Shown here: positions 1-7,655 of the stretch, in pieces
Layout: the number at the start of each line of letters is the position of its first letter
Position numbering within the stretch: the first letter of the stretch is position 1
Assembly (NCBI RefSeq): GCF_014212055.1
Contig: NZ_JACJVO010000010.1
Coordinates: 1 to 64,000 of the forward strand
Source of the DNA: Cohnella zeiphila
GTDB lineage: Bacteria; Bacillota; Bacilli; Paenibacillales; Paenibacillaceae
Direction: 5' to 3'
Length of the DNA stretch: 64,000 nt
Translations under genes and position numbers: made by a program
The notes under the pieces: generated by a model
Told to the model about the DNA's origin: nothing
The model's database searches: none
Seen by the model: the letters and a program-made list of their open reading frames with translations, nothing else

Positions 1-1
1 G

Positions 2-46
2 TTCGCGGCCTTGATCCTGAAGGCCATGGAGAAAGGTTGGGTGTGA
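2..46 (+). CDS. 3' end of an upstream gene (partial)
   Basis: The first bases read in one frame as FAALILKAMEKGWV followed by TGA at 44-46. The gene starts before the window. The fragment is too short to assign a family. It is called only because the frame is open to the window edge and the codons look typical of the neighbourhood. Confidence 0.4.
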   Translation, partial: FAALILKAMEKGWV

Positions 47-210
47 GGCGGCGGCGATGGCGGAGGGCGATGGCGGGGCGATGGCGGCACCGCGGGCGGC
101 TATGTCCCGCGGGCAGGCGGGCGCCGGCGGAATTAGCGGCACCGTGTGCCCTGGGGGCATCGGGGGGTCCTGGCACCAGGATCGGTGTGAACACAAGCAT
201 GTGCGGGCGA
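47..210. other. non-coding, GC-rich stretch with simple repeats
   Basis: No credible gene is seen in this stretch. Positions 50-100 carry several imperfect copies of GGCGATGGCG. A 14-bp palindrome, TCCTGGCACCAGGA, lies at 168-181. Short open frames here have no ribosome binding site and unusual composition. Confidence 0.4.
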
Positions 211-405
211 CGGTCGCTAACGAAACCACACGACGCTATTCCGGCAAAATCGAGGGTTGGCCCGTTCTAACGAATCGTATAAACGCTATTTGGCGAAAAT
301 GCGCCTTGCTTCCCGCTCTCCGAGGCAAATAAGGCTTTTCCGTTTCGTTAGAATCCAAATGGGCCTCTACGAAGGCGAATAAGAGCGCTACGATTCGTTA
401 GGCCG
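211..405. repeat. dispersed composite repeat element, copy A
   Basis: CTAACGAA-type motifs start at 217 and 267, with a diverged copy near 317. The reverse-complement motif (TTCGTTAG type) follows at 342 and 392. The motifs are 50 bp apart within each orientation. The same arrangement recurs at 33596-33790 with every motif offset by exactly 33385 bp, so the two stretches align without gaps although the bases between motifs have diverged. No protein is apparent. The function is unknown; it could be an old mobile or palindromic intergenic element. Confidence 0.65.
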
Positions 406-516
406 TCGCCGCGGCCATGCGATCGCAACTATGCGATCGACCGGTCATCGGCCCATTCCCGTGACGCCACAAGCACCTCGTTCAAGGCCGCATCCCGCTC
501 CGTCCCGGGAAAATTC

Positions 517-562
517 CAAAAAAGCCCGTAAGGCAGGAGGAAATCCTGCCATGCGGGCTTTC
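517..562 (-). terminator. rho-independent terminator
   Basis: On the minus strand an AAAGCCCG / CGGGCTTT outer stem and a GGCAGGA / TCCTGCC inner stem are followed by a run of six T. It lies 11 bp after the stop of the DUF1861 gene. Confidence 0.85.
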
Positions 563-572
563 TAAATAGAAG

Positions 573-1517
573 TTACGCCTCGTATTCAACGAACGGATCG
601 TCGATCACGATCCGGTGAGCTTCCGCGTCGCTGACGCCGGTGTAGAGCGTCGCCGTGCCGTCGCCGTTGCGGTGGAGGCCGCCGCTGAACAGGACGTCCG
701 CGAGGTCCGGGCGTTTGGTCGGCCCGTCCGGGAACATGTCTCGCGAAGCGATGATCTTCAGCGGGGTGTGCTCGCCGCTTACCGGGTCCAATGCGAATGC
801 CATGGGATAATAATGGCGGATGTTGCCGTCGTCCATGCAGGCGACATGCCCGAGAACGCCGACGACACCGTTGCTTAAGAGGTGGGCTTCGTTGCACCCG
901 CCCCATTCCACTTTGGTGAATTGATGATGCAGCAGCCTCGCGTCGCGCATGATCTCCTCGGTCAGCTCATCCAGACTGCCGATCTCGGCATAGCCGATCA
1001 TCGCCCGAGCGTCCTCGACCGGCATCGGGCGGGTGAAGACGCCGATGCGGCCGCCGCGCAGCTCCACCAGGCGAATGTCCTTCATCGTCAGCGGTCCCTT
1101 CGCGAACGGTTCCAATCGGCGAATGCTGCTTCCGCGGTAGAACACCGTACGCCAAGACGTGACATAGTGGGGATCGCTCCCGTCGAAGTACACTTCGACG
1201 CCGCCGAACACCAGCTCGCCATGGATGAAGCAGAAGAACGGGTCCTGCAGCGCGAATACGGGAGCGCCGTTCCGGGGCACCCATTCGCCTCTGCGTTCGA
1301 CGAAGAACATCGTCTCCGACCGTTCGCTCGTCCGGTCTTCGACCCGTCCTGCGATCACCCACTCCCCGTCGTCCTTGAAAGGAGCCGTAATATTGTAGAC
1401 GTCGCGGCCGCCGACCCCGGCAAACGAGATTCGCTCGCCGATGCGGCCCGGACGATTCCTTCGAAATTGCTCGAGCAACGCTGCGCACGGTTTGGCTTGC
1501 TGTGCCGATGCCTGCAT
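573..1517 (-). CDS. DUF1861 family protein (GH130-like beta-propeller)
   Basis: This 314-residue soluble protein with no signal peptide resembles DUF1861 proteins. Those are related by fold to five-bladed-propeller glycoside phosphorylases and hydrolases such as GH130, so it may act on mannosides or other glycans; the substrate is not known. Features that fit are the blade-like strands around FFCFIHGELVFGGVE and the conserved C-terminal stretch DVLFSGGLHRNGDG. The start was placed at MQASAQ because GGGGAGGG lies about 6 bp upstream. A further 14 in-frame residues upstream have no ribosome binding site. It is a single gene with its own terminator. Confidence 0.65.
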   Translation of the reverse strand: MQASAQQAKPCAALLEQFRRNRPGRIGERISFAGVGGRDVYNITAPFKDDGEWVIAGRVEDRTSERSETMFFVERRGEWVPRNGAPVFALQDPFFCFIHGELVFGGVEVYFDGSDPHYVTSWRTVFYRGSSIRRLEPFAKGPLTMKDIRLVELRGGRIGVFTRPMPVEDARAMIGYAEIGSLDELTEEIMRDARLLHHQFTKVEWGGCNEAHLLSNGVVGVLGHVACMDDGNIRHYYPMAFALDPVSGEHTPLKIIASRDMFPDGPTKRPDLADVLFSGGLHRNGDGTATLYTGVSDAEAHRIVIDDPFVEYEA

Positions 1518-1596
1518 GACTGTCCCTCCCCATTCCGATCCTAAGCGATTGCGGGCCAAGTCTCGACGTGCTCCCTATATTTTACCGATAATCCCC

Positions 1597-1626
1597 GAAG
1601 AGGGTGCCGAATATCGGCGCCTTCTC
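1597..1626 (-). terminator. possible hairpin after pit
   Basis: The minus strand can fold GAGAAGG-GCCGA with TCGGC-CC-CTCTTC directly after the pit stop codon. There is no clear T run, so terminator activity is uncertain. Confidence 0.3.
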
Positions 1627-2624
1627 TATTGAAATAAACTAAAAAGCCAATAAATAAGCGCGGACATCACTCCCGCCACCGGAATGGTGACGACCCAGGC
1701 GACGACAATTCGTCCCGCCGTGTTCCAGCGGACGCTGGAGAACCGCTTCGCCGCCCCGACGCCGAGGATGGACGACGTGATCGCATGCGTCGTGCTCACC
1801 GGAAGATGCGTCAGCGTGGCGGTGAAAATGACCGAAGCCGATCCCAAATCGGCGGCGAAGCCGTTGATCGGCTCGATCTTGAAAATCTTCGTGCCCATCG
1901 TCTTGATGATCTTCCAGCCGCCGATCGACGTTCCGAGCGCCATGGAGACGGCCGCCGACAGCTTGACCCACAGCGGAACGTCGAGATGCGACTGGAAGCC
2001 GGCGGTGACCAGGGCGAGCGTGATGATCCCCATCGCCTTCTGGGCGTCGTTCGTTCCGTGGGAGAACGATTGCAGCGCGGCCGTAAAAATCTGTCCGGTA
2101 CGGAACCCCCTGTTGACGTACCGGGGGCTGGCGTTCGCGAACAGGAACTTTAAGATCGACATAATGATGTAGCCGACCACGAAGGCGATGAGCGGAGACA
2201 GCACGAGCCCCGCCACGATCGTCGTGAACCCGCTGTAGTTGATGCCGTCCCAGCCTTCGGAAGCGATCGCGGCGCCGGCCAGCGCGCCGATGAGCGCGTG
2301 GGACGAGGAAGACGGAATGCCTTGCCACCAAGTGACCAGGTTCCAAAGGATCGAAGCGACCAGCGTCGCCGACACGACCGTCAGGCCGTGTTCGAGCTTA
2401 AAAGGGTCGGTGATCTGGCCGCCGATCGTCTTGGCGACGCCCGTGTACATCAGCGCTCCGACCAGGTTCATGCACGAGGCCAGAAGGATGGCGACTCTGG
2501 GAGAGAGCGCCCGCGTCGATACCGTCGTCGCGATCGCGTTCGCCGTATCGTGAAACCCGTTGATAAAATCGAAGCCAAGTGCCAGAACCACAATAATGGC
2601 CACAATCCAAGTCATATGATCCAT
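1626..2624 (-). CDS. pit: PiT family inorganic phosphate transporter
   Basis: This 332-residue integral membrane protein has about ten hydrophobic segments. It matches the PiT (low-affinity, cation-coupled phosphate) family. Both halves of the family's internal duplication are visible: GFHDTANAIAT near residue 23 and SHGTNDAQKAMG near residue 190. The loop WWQGIPSSSSHALIGAL and its second-half counterpart LPVSTTHAITSSILG are also typical. It lies 29 bp downstream of a DUF47 gene in the same orientation, the same pairing as ykaA-ykaB in Bacillus subtilis. The ribosome binding site is weak, which suggests translation depends on the upstream gene. Confidence 0.93.
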   Translation of the reverse strand: MDHMTWIVAIIVVLALGFDFINGFHDTANAIATTVSTRALSPRVAILLASCMNLVGALMYTGVAKTIGGQITDPFKLEHGLTVVSATLVASILWNLVTWWQGIPSSSSHALIGALAGAAIASEGWDGINYSGFTTIVAGLVLSPLIAFVVGYIIMSILKFLFANASPRYVNRGFRTGQIFTAALQSFSHGTNDAQKAMGIITLALVTAGFQSHLDVPLWVKLSAAVSMALGTSIGGWKIIKTMGTKIFKIEPINGFAADLGSASVIFTATLTHLPVSTTHAITSSILGVGAAKRFSSVRWNTAGRIVVAWVVTIPVAGVMSALIYWLFSLFQ

Positions 2625-2653
2625 CGTCGTTTACTCTCAGTCCTGTCCGCGCG

Positions 2654-3268
2654 TCAAGAATTGCGCATGATGATGGATTGCAAAATATTGGCGACGTCCT
2701 CGCAGGAGTCCGTCGTCTGCTCCAGCCGCTCGTATAGATCCTTCAGCTTGATCAGCTCGATCGGATCCTTGACGTCCTGGAACAGATGCTTGATCCCTTG
2801 GCGCATCAGATCGTCGCCTTCGTTCTCCAGCTCATTGAGCTGCACGCAGTGGGTCTGGATCGCGAGCAGCTTTTTCTGGGTCAGCAAATAGATCGCCGAT
2901 TTGATCTCCAGCGCGGAGCGGCGCAGCACGTCGCCGAACTTGCGTATGTAGGCGTCGGGTTGCGTAACCTGGTACATATCGAACCGCGAAGCGTTCGCTT
3001 CGATTCCGTCCAGCACGTCGTCGAGCAGGCTCGTCAGCTCGAGAATGTCCTCCCGTTCGATCGGGGTAATGAAGGTCTTGTTCAGCTCGGTGAAGATCAC
3101 GTGAGCCAACTGGTCGCCTTTATGCTCGAATTCCTTCATTTCGACGGCAAAATCGCCGACATTTTTCAATTCGCCGTTCATGGCGGAGGCGAAGCGTTCG
3201 GCGGCTTCCACGATCAGGTCCGCCATCTCCTCCAGCGTTTTGAAGAAAATATCCTTTTTGCGAAACAC
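2654..3268 (-). CDS. DUF47 / PhoU-like protein
   Basis: This 204-residue, mostly helical protein is of the DUF47 (TIGR00153, PhoU-like) family. It is nearly always encoded with PiT transporters and is thought to modulate phosphate uptake. Visible signs are the N-terminal FRKKDIFF stretch, acidic E/D-rich helices such as EFEHKGDQ and LTSLLDDVLDGIEA, and NELENEGDD in the second half, which resemble PhoU metal-binding repeats. The start codon is GTG at 3268, preceded by AGAAGG at a normal distance. It is the first gene of the pit operon. Confidence 0.88.
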   Translation of the reverse strand: MFRKKDIFFKTLEEMADLIVEAAERFASAMNGELKNVGDFAVEMKEFEHKGDQLAHVIFTELNKTFITPIEREDILELTSLLDDVLDGIEANASRFDMYQVTQPDAYIRKFGDVLRRSALEIKSAIYLLTQKKLLAIQTHCVQLNELENEGDDLMRQGIKHLFQDVKDPIELIKLKDLYERLEQTTDSCEDVANILQSIIMRNS

Positions 3269-3370
3269 GGATTAACCTTCTTTCCACATATGGATAAACC
3301 CACTCCATATCTTATCACAGCAGGGACAGGCATGGTATGGTGGATTTGAACGGAAAACTTGGACTTTTTG

Positions 3371-4504
3371 TTAAGATGGTCTTCCGGGCGGACGATCATA
3401 CCCGACGCTTCTTCGCCCATGCCGAATAAACGAAAGGCAGAGCAGCAGCAGCGGGAACAGGACGATAAAAGGGAAGGCGTAAGCGGCCCAATATTTGTCG
3501 ACGAAATTCACGGCGAATACGATGTTGGTGTAGCTCGCCATCGCCACCGGAAAAAGCCCGATTGCCAGCGGCCAGATCAGCAGCTTGGAGTCTCGTATCC
3601 CCAGTGTCTGGTTAAGGCCGATGACGGATGCGTGGAACGTAACGACCGTTTTGATGAAGACGGAGCAGACCCAAATGAACATGAGCAGTCCCTCGACCCG
3701 TTCGATCATATGTCCCATCCGAATGTTTTTGGCCAAGGCGTAAGAGGGGTACACGTGGTTCGCGGTCAGCTCCACCCCGAGCACGAATTCCGATCCGGCC
3801 GTCACGCTGAACAGCACCGCCCCCCCGATGGCGGTACCCGCCAGATAGCCGTTTCGCCGGCCTTTCCCCTTCGAGACGAACGGATAAAGAACGAGCAAAA
3901 CCGCCACCTCCTGCAGCATGGAGAAGGACGCGCCGCCCTTGGCGACCGGAATGTAGCCGAATTCGAATACCGGCCGCAGCGTCTGTACGTCGAACTTGTT
4001 GAACACCGGAAAAAGCAGGATGACCAGAAGCAGCGTCACCCAGGGAAACAGCATTTCCGCCGTCAGCGAATAGACGCGCATCCCCTGTCTCGCGGTGTAG
4101 GCCACCGCCGCGATGAAGATGACCGCCAGCGCCTCTATCGGCGTATCGCTCATGACTTGAGTGGTCAGAAAGTAGCCCAGGTCGGCGACGAGCAGCGCGG
4201 CCAGCAAGTAGCAGAAAGCGGAGAACAACAGCCCCGCGGCCCCGCCGAGCCACCTCCCCAGCAGGACCCGGCTGTATTGAATAATCGTCAGATCGGGATA
4301 GCGTTCACCCAAGACGGAGAAGACCCAGACCAGCGCCAGATCGAGCGCGATTCCGAACAGACAGGCAATCCAGGCGTCCTGTTTGGCATGAAGGTTGAGG
4401 CCTCCCGGGGTAATCAGAATGGAAGTGCCGACGGTATAGAACATGGTCAGAATCGTGAAAGCTCGAATGCTGACGAGCGGTTTCTTGTCGTCGGAATTGT
4501 TCAA
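3371..4504 (-). CDS. gerAB: GerAB-type spore germination permease
   Basis: This 377-residue membrane protein has about ten transmembrane segments and belongs to the GerAB/APC-like permease family, the germinant-sensing subunit of spore germinant receptors in the inner spore membrane. The start was set at a TTG (4504) because AGAGGAGG lies 11 bp upstream and the protein then begins with a short polar stretch before the first helix (FTILTMFYTVGTSILI). The frame is open much further upstream, but that part overlaps the preceding genes. It is the last gene of a gerA-type operon whose order is AA, AC, small protein, AB rather than the AA-AB-AC order of Bacillus subtilis. Confidence 0.9.
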   Translation of the reverse strand: MNNSDDKKPLVSIRAFTILTMFYTVGTSILITPGGLNLHAKQDAWIACLFGIALDLALVWVFSVLGERYPDLTIIQYSRVLLGRWLGGAAGLLFSAFCYLLAALLVADLGYFLTTQVMSDTPIEALAVIFIAAVAYTARQGMRVYSLTAEMLFPWVTLLLVILLFPVFNKFDVQTLRPVFEFGYIPVAKGGASFSMLQEVAVLLVLYPFVSKGKGRRNGYLAGTAIGGAVLFSVTAGSEFVLGVELTANHVYPSYALAKNIRMGHMIERVEGLLMFIWVCSVFIKTVVTFHASVIGLNQTLGIRDSKLLIWPLAIGLFPVAMASYTNIVFAVNFVDKYWAAYAFPFIVLFPLLLLCLSFIRHGRRSVGYDRPPGRPS

Positions 4505-4521
4505 CTTGATCTCCGCCTCCT

Positions 4522-4740
4522 CTAGAACATCCGGCCGATCGACCGCAGAACCCATTCGATTCCCGCCAACGGATTGGGCAGCTTGACTTGGTACGACTCC
4601 AAGGAGAGCAGCACCGACGCGCAGACGAGAATGACGCCGAACACGGACAGGTCGCGCCAGCTCCGCTGCTTCCACTGACGCGGAACCTCGAACCAAACGA
4701 TCACGGCTGCAACCATGGCGACACCGACGACACCCCACAT
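4522..4740 (-). CDS. small two-helix membrane protein in ger operon
   Basis: This 72-residue protein has two hydrophobic segments, GVVGVAMVAAVIVWF and LSVFGVILVCASVLL, and a short hydrophilic tail. It has its own ribosome binding site (AAGGGAG) overlapping the end of gerAC, and its stop lies 17 bp before the gerAB start, so it is clearly a translated operon member. Small proteins of this size occur in some germinant-receptor operons (for example GerD-independent accessory subunits sometimes called D subunits, which have two helices). Equating it with a receptor D subunit is an inference from size, topology and position. Confidence 0.75.
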   Translation of the reverse strand: MWGVVGVAMVAAVIVWFEVPRQWKQRSWRDLSVFGVILVCASVLLSLESYQVKLPNPLAGIEWVLRSIGRMF

Positions 4741-4746
4741 TCGTCT

Positions 4747-5940
4747 TCACTCCCTTCGGACTTGCTCGATCGGCTGCTGGATCGTCCCGATCCGCCGAAA
4801 ATGGATATCCGGGTAAATTCGTACCTTCATCCGGCTGAACTGTTCGTCCCAGTCGTCGACCTTGCGCCAGATTCCCACCTGCTGGCGATGAACGTATCGG
4901 CCGAAGCCGTAGATGTCGGCATGGAATTGGTGCTGAGCTTGCTCGAGGCCCTCCTCCAGCACGCTGAGCGTCTTTTTCTCCAATTGCTTGCGAATCCAGG
5001 TCAAAGATTCGTTTTTGCTCAAGTCGATTTTGCACTCCGCGTCGGCCAAGTCGACCTCGATGCGCAGATGAGCGTTGATGACGGGCTCGTCGCCGGATTT
5101 TCCGACTCGGATTCGCGTCTTCACGTTCATGATGTTCGCGGAGAGAGTGCCTCCCTGCGGACACTTGGCCGTCGCCAACGTCTGATGGACCCTGCCTTGC
5201 AAATAATTGAGCGATTTGGTGCCGTTCTCGTCCAGCCATCCGACCATGCGGTCTTGACGGAATACCGCCATTCCGGAATATTTGAGAGCGGCCCTCGGCT
5301 CGATCCTTTGGCTCGGAGTCTCGCCGCCCCGCTTATTGCCGGCGATGAGAATGCCGGTCAAGGTCGGGTCTTTGCCCGGGGACTGCAGATCCATCATCAG
5401 CCGGTCCAGCGTAATCTGGCCCGTAGCCGCCCACAGCTTGTCCGAATTGGCCAGCTTAACGTTCAGATTGTTGGCCGGGATCGGGTCGATCGGACTGGAT
5501 ATCTTCAGGATGTCGGACGCTTTGCTCCCTTTGGCGACCACCAAGTAGAAATCGTTGCGCATCTGACGGTCGCGGGAGATGTAGTCGAGCGGCTTCGCGA
5601 TGCCTTCCCGCGCCAGAGCCTCCCCGAAGATGACGATTCTCAAGTGAGAGAAATACAGCTTCTTCGAGACCAAGGTGGTCATCCTCCGAATGGCTTCGGG
5701 CACGGTCTCGCCTGTCTCCGAGAAAGAGGAGACGGGAGTCGCCTCCGGTCTGATTCCGTTGCGGGTGGACACCTGCCCGGGGTTGACGATCTGCACGGTG
5801 ACTTCGTAACCGTCCTTATCCTTGTCGATGCCCAATCCGACGACGATCCCCAGCTCGTTCAGCTCTTTCCGGCTCCAGCACCCCTCCAGCGGCAGCATAA
5901 GCAGCACCGCCAGCAAGACGAACGCCCAGCTTCGAAGCAT
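4747..5940 (-). CDS. gerAC: Ger(x)C family germination lipoprotein
   Basis: This 397-residue protein starts with a lipoprotein signal peptide (hydrophobic core and lipobox LEGC, Cys about residue 21). It continues as a Ger(x)C family subunit, starting with the typical CWSRKELNELGIVVGLGID. The C subunit is a lipid-anchored component of the spore germinant receptor on the outer face of the inner spore membrane. The length is normal for the family. GGAGG lies 7 bp before the ATG. It lies 15 bp after gerAA and its stop overlaps the ribosome binding site of the next small gene. Confidence 0.93.
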   Translation of the reverse strand: MLRSWAFVLLAVLLMLPLEGCWSRKELNELGIVVGLGIDKDKDGYEVTVQIVNPGQVSTRNGIRPEATPVSSFSETGETVPEAIRRMTTLVSKKLYFSHLRIVIFGEALAREGIAKPLDYISRDRQMRNDFYLVVAKGSKASDILKISSPIDPIPANNLNVKLANSDKLWAATGQITLDRLMMDLQSPGKDPTLTGILIAGNKRGGETPSQRIEPRAALKYSGMAVFRQDRMVGWLDENGTKSLNYLQGRVHQTLATAKCPQGGTLSANIMNVKTRIRVGKSGDEPVINAHLRIEVDLADAECKIDLSKNESLTWIRKQLEKKTLSVLEEGLEQAQHQFHADIYGFGRYVHRQQVGIWRKVDDWDEQFSRMKVRIYPDIHFRRIGTIQQPIEQVRRE

Positions 5941-5955
5941 CAGACCGCCTCCGCT

Positions 5956-7470
5956 TCAGCGAATCCGCCGCTGGCGAATCCGGTTGGGGGTCGGAATGCT
6001 GAGCGGACGCCGGCTCATCCACGGAAACGGGAAGCGGAACAGCGAATCCTTCTGGTCTCCGTAACGGGTAGGCGCGAATGGGGACAGGTAAGGAACGCCG
6101 AACGACTTCAGGCTGCACAGCCGGACGACCAGCAGGATGATGCCGAGGAACACGCCGTATAGGCCGAAAGACGCCCCCAGCGCCATCAGGCTAAACCGTT
6201 GAATCCGCGCGGAGATGCCCATATTGAATGCCGGCATTACGAAGTTGGAGATGGCGGTGATCGATACGACGATCACCATGCCTGCCGTCACAAGACCGGC
6301 TTCGACCGCCGCTTGCCCGATGACGAGAGTCCCGACGATGGAGATCGACTGCCCGATCGTCTTCGGCATCCGCACGCTCGCTTCCCTAAGAATCTCGAAC
6401 GTCACTTCCATGATCAAAGCTTCCAGAAACGCCGGGAACGGAACGCCTTCCCGCTGGCTGGCCAGGTTGAACAGCAGAGTGGTCGGAAGCAGCTCGTGCT
6501 GAAAGGTGGTAACGGCGATATAAAGGGAAGGGGTGAGGATCGCCAGAAAAAAAGCCAGAAACCGCAGCATTCGAATCAAGGTGCCGAAATCGGACCGTTG
6601 ATAGTAGTCTTCCGGCGATTGGAAAAATTGCGTGAACAACGCCGGAACGACCAGCGCGAACGGAGTTCCGTCCACCAGAATGGCGACCCTTCCCTCCAGA
6701 AGCTGGGCCGCCACGACGTCCGGCCGCTCGGTGTTGAACACGGTCGGGAACGTCGTAAATTGCTTGTCCTGAATGTACTCCTCGATATAGTTGCTCTCGA
6801 AAATGCCGTCGATATCGATCTTATCCAGCCGGGCATATACTTCCTTGAGCACATCTTCGGACACGATGCCTTTCACGTACGCGATCGCGATCATCGTTCC
6901 GGTCTGAACGCCGAGCACTCGCGATTCGATCCACAGGTTCGGATTTTTGATTTTGCGGCGCAGCATCGACGTGTTCCAGGTCAGCACTTCGGTGAAGCCT
7001 TCCCGCGGACCGCGCACGACGGATTGAACGTTGGGCTCCTCGACCGGCCGGGCATTCAGCCGGATCGTATCCACGCCCAGTGCCTTCTCGACTCCGTCCA
7101 GCAGCACGATGCTGTACCCGGAGAACAGCAGCGCGAACATTCGTTTGAACGAAGTCAGCTCCTCGATGCTGCCGTCGCTCAGCACGCTCTCTCTCAAATA
7201 AGTCATGAAGTCGTCTTCGCCGCGGATATTGTCCCCCTCGTCGCCCGGCTGACAGCCCATGATCGCCTGCAGCAGCGGCCGAGCGTCGGCCAAACCGTCG
7301 GCGTGCAGAACCGCGCCCGCGTATTTGCGACCGTTCGCGCCTCTTTTATGAAAGGAGCGGTTTTTGATGTCGAAGCTGTTGCCGGTGCCTTGCAGTATCC
7401 GGTCCAGGTTGATCTTCAGGCTGCGGCTTAGCGAATCGGAAGATGATGGCCCTCCCGTGGTGCTGTTCAT
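5956..7470 (-). CDS. gerAA: GerAA-type spore germination protein
   Basis: This 504-residue protein matches the GerA family A subunit. It has a large hydrophilic N-terminal part (to about residue 280), then four to five transmembrane helices (for example LAFFLAILTPSLYIAVTTF and SISIVGTLVIGQAAVEAGLV) and a basic C-terminal tail. The phrase FPAFLEALIMEVTFEILREA is very characteristic. It is the first gene of the ger operon and is transcribed away from the neighbouring kinase gene. Expression in the forespore would be expected, but no convincing sigma-G promoter could be picked out by eye. Confidence 0.95.
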   Translation of the reverse strand: MNSTTGGPSSSDSLSRSLKINLDRILQGTGNSFDIKNRSFHKRGANGRKYAGAVLHADGLADARPLLQAIMGCQPGDEGDNIRGEDDFMTYLRESVLSDGSIEELTSFKRMFALLFSGYSIVLLDGVEKALGVDTIRLNARPVEEPNVQSVVRGPREGFTEVLTWNTSMLRRKIKNPNLWIESRVLGVQTGTMIAIAYVKGIVSEDVLKEVYARLDKIDIDGIFESNYIEEYIQDKQFTTFPTVFNTERPDVVAAQLLEGRVAILVDGTPFALVVPALFTQFFQSPEDYYQRSDFGTLIRMLRFLAFFLAILTPSLYIAVTTFQHELLPTTLLFNLASQREGVPFPAFLEALIMEVTFEILREASVRMPKTIGQSISIVGTLVIGQAAVEAGLVTAGMVIVVSITAISNFVMPAFNMGISARIQRFSLMALGASFGLYGVFLGIILLVVRLCSLKSFGVPYLSPFAPTRYGDQKDSLFRFPFPWMSRRPLSIPTPNRIRQRRIR

Positions 7471-7594
7471 CGATGATATCCCCCGCTTTGCATGCTTTTG
7501 GCGCTCTTCTCAGCTTGGACGTCCCCCCATTCGTTTAAACCTGCCGGAGAGCGCGAACCGGGCTCCGCCGCGAACGAATTCCGAAACCTTCCGA

Positions 7595-7624
7595 TTGACA
7601 GCGCTTCCAGCCTGGTGACATAAT
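7595..7624 (+). promoter_or_regulatory. sigma-A type promoter for the kinase operon
   Basis: TTGACA (7595-7600), an 18-bp spacer and CATAAT (7619-7624) lie about 30 bp before the sensor kinase start. Confidence 0.7.
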
Positions 7625-7655
7625 TTTGAGAAATCCAACCGGAGGGGGAGTCGTC

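Noticed and set aside
37..332. Two short plus-strand frames at the left edge
   Set aside because: Arg/Gly-rich translations of GC-rich repeat DNA, overlapping each other and the composite element.
882..1544. 220-residue plus-strand frame
   Set aside because: Antisense to the DUF1861 gene, no ribosome binding site and no recognisable domain.
3359..4525. 388-residue plus-strand frame over gerAB
   Set aside because: Rich in Arg, Gln and Asp with no domain. It lies opposite a clear membrane protein gene.
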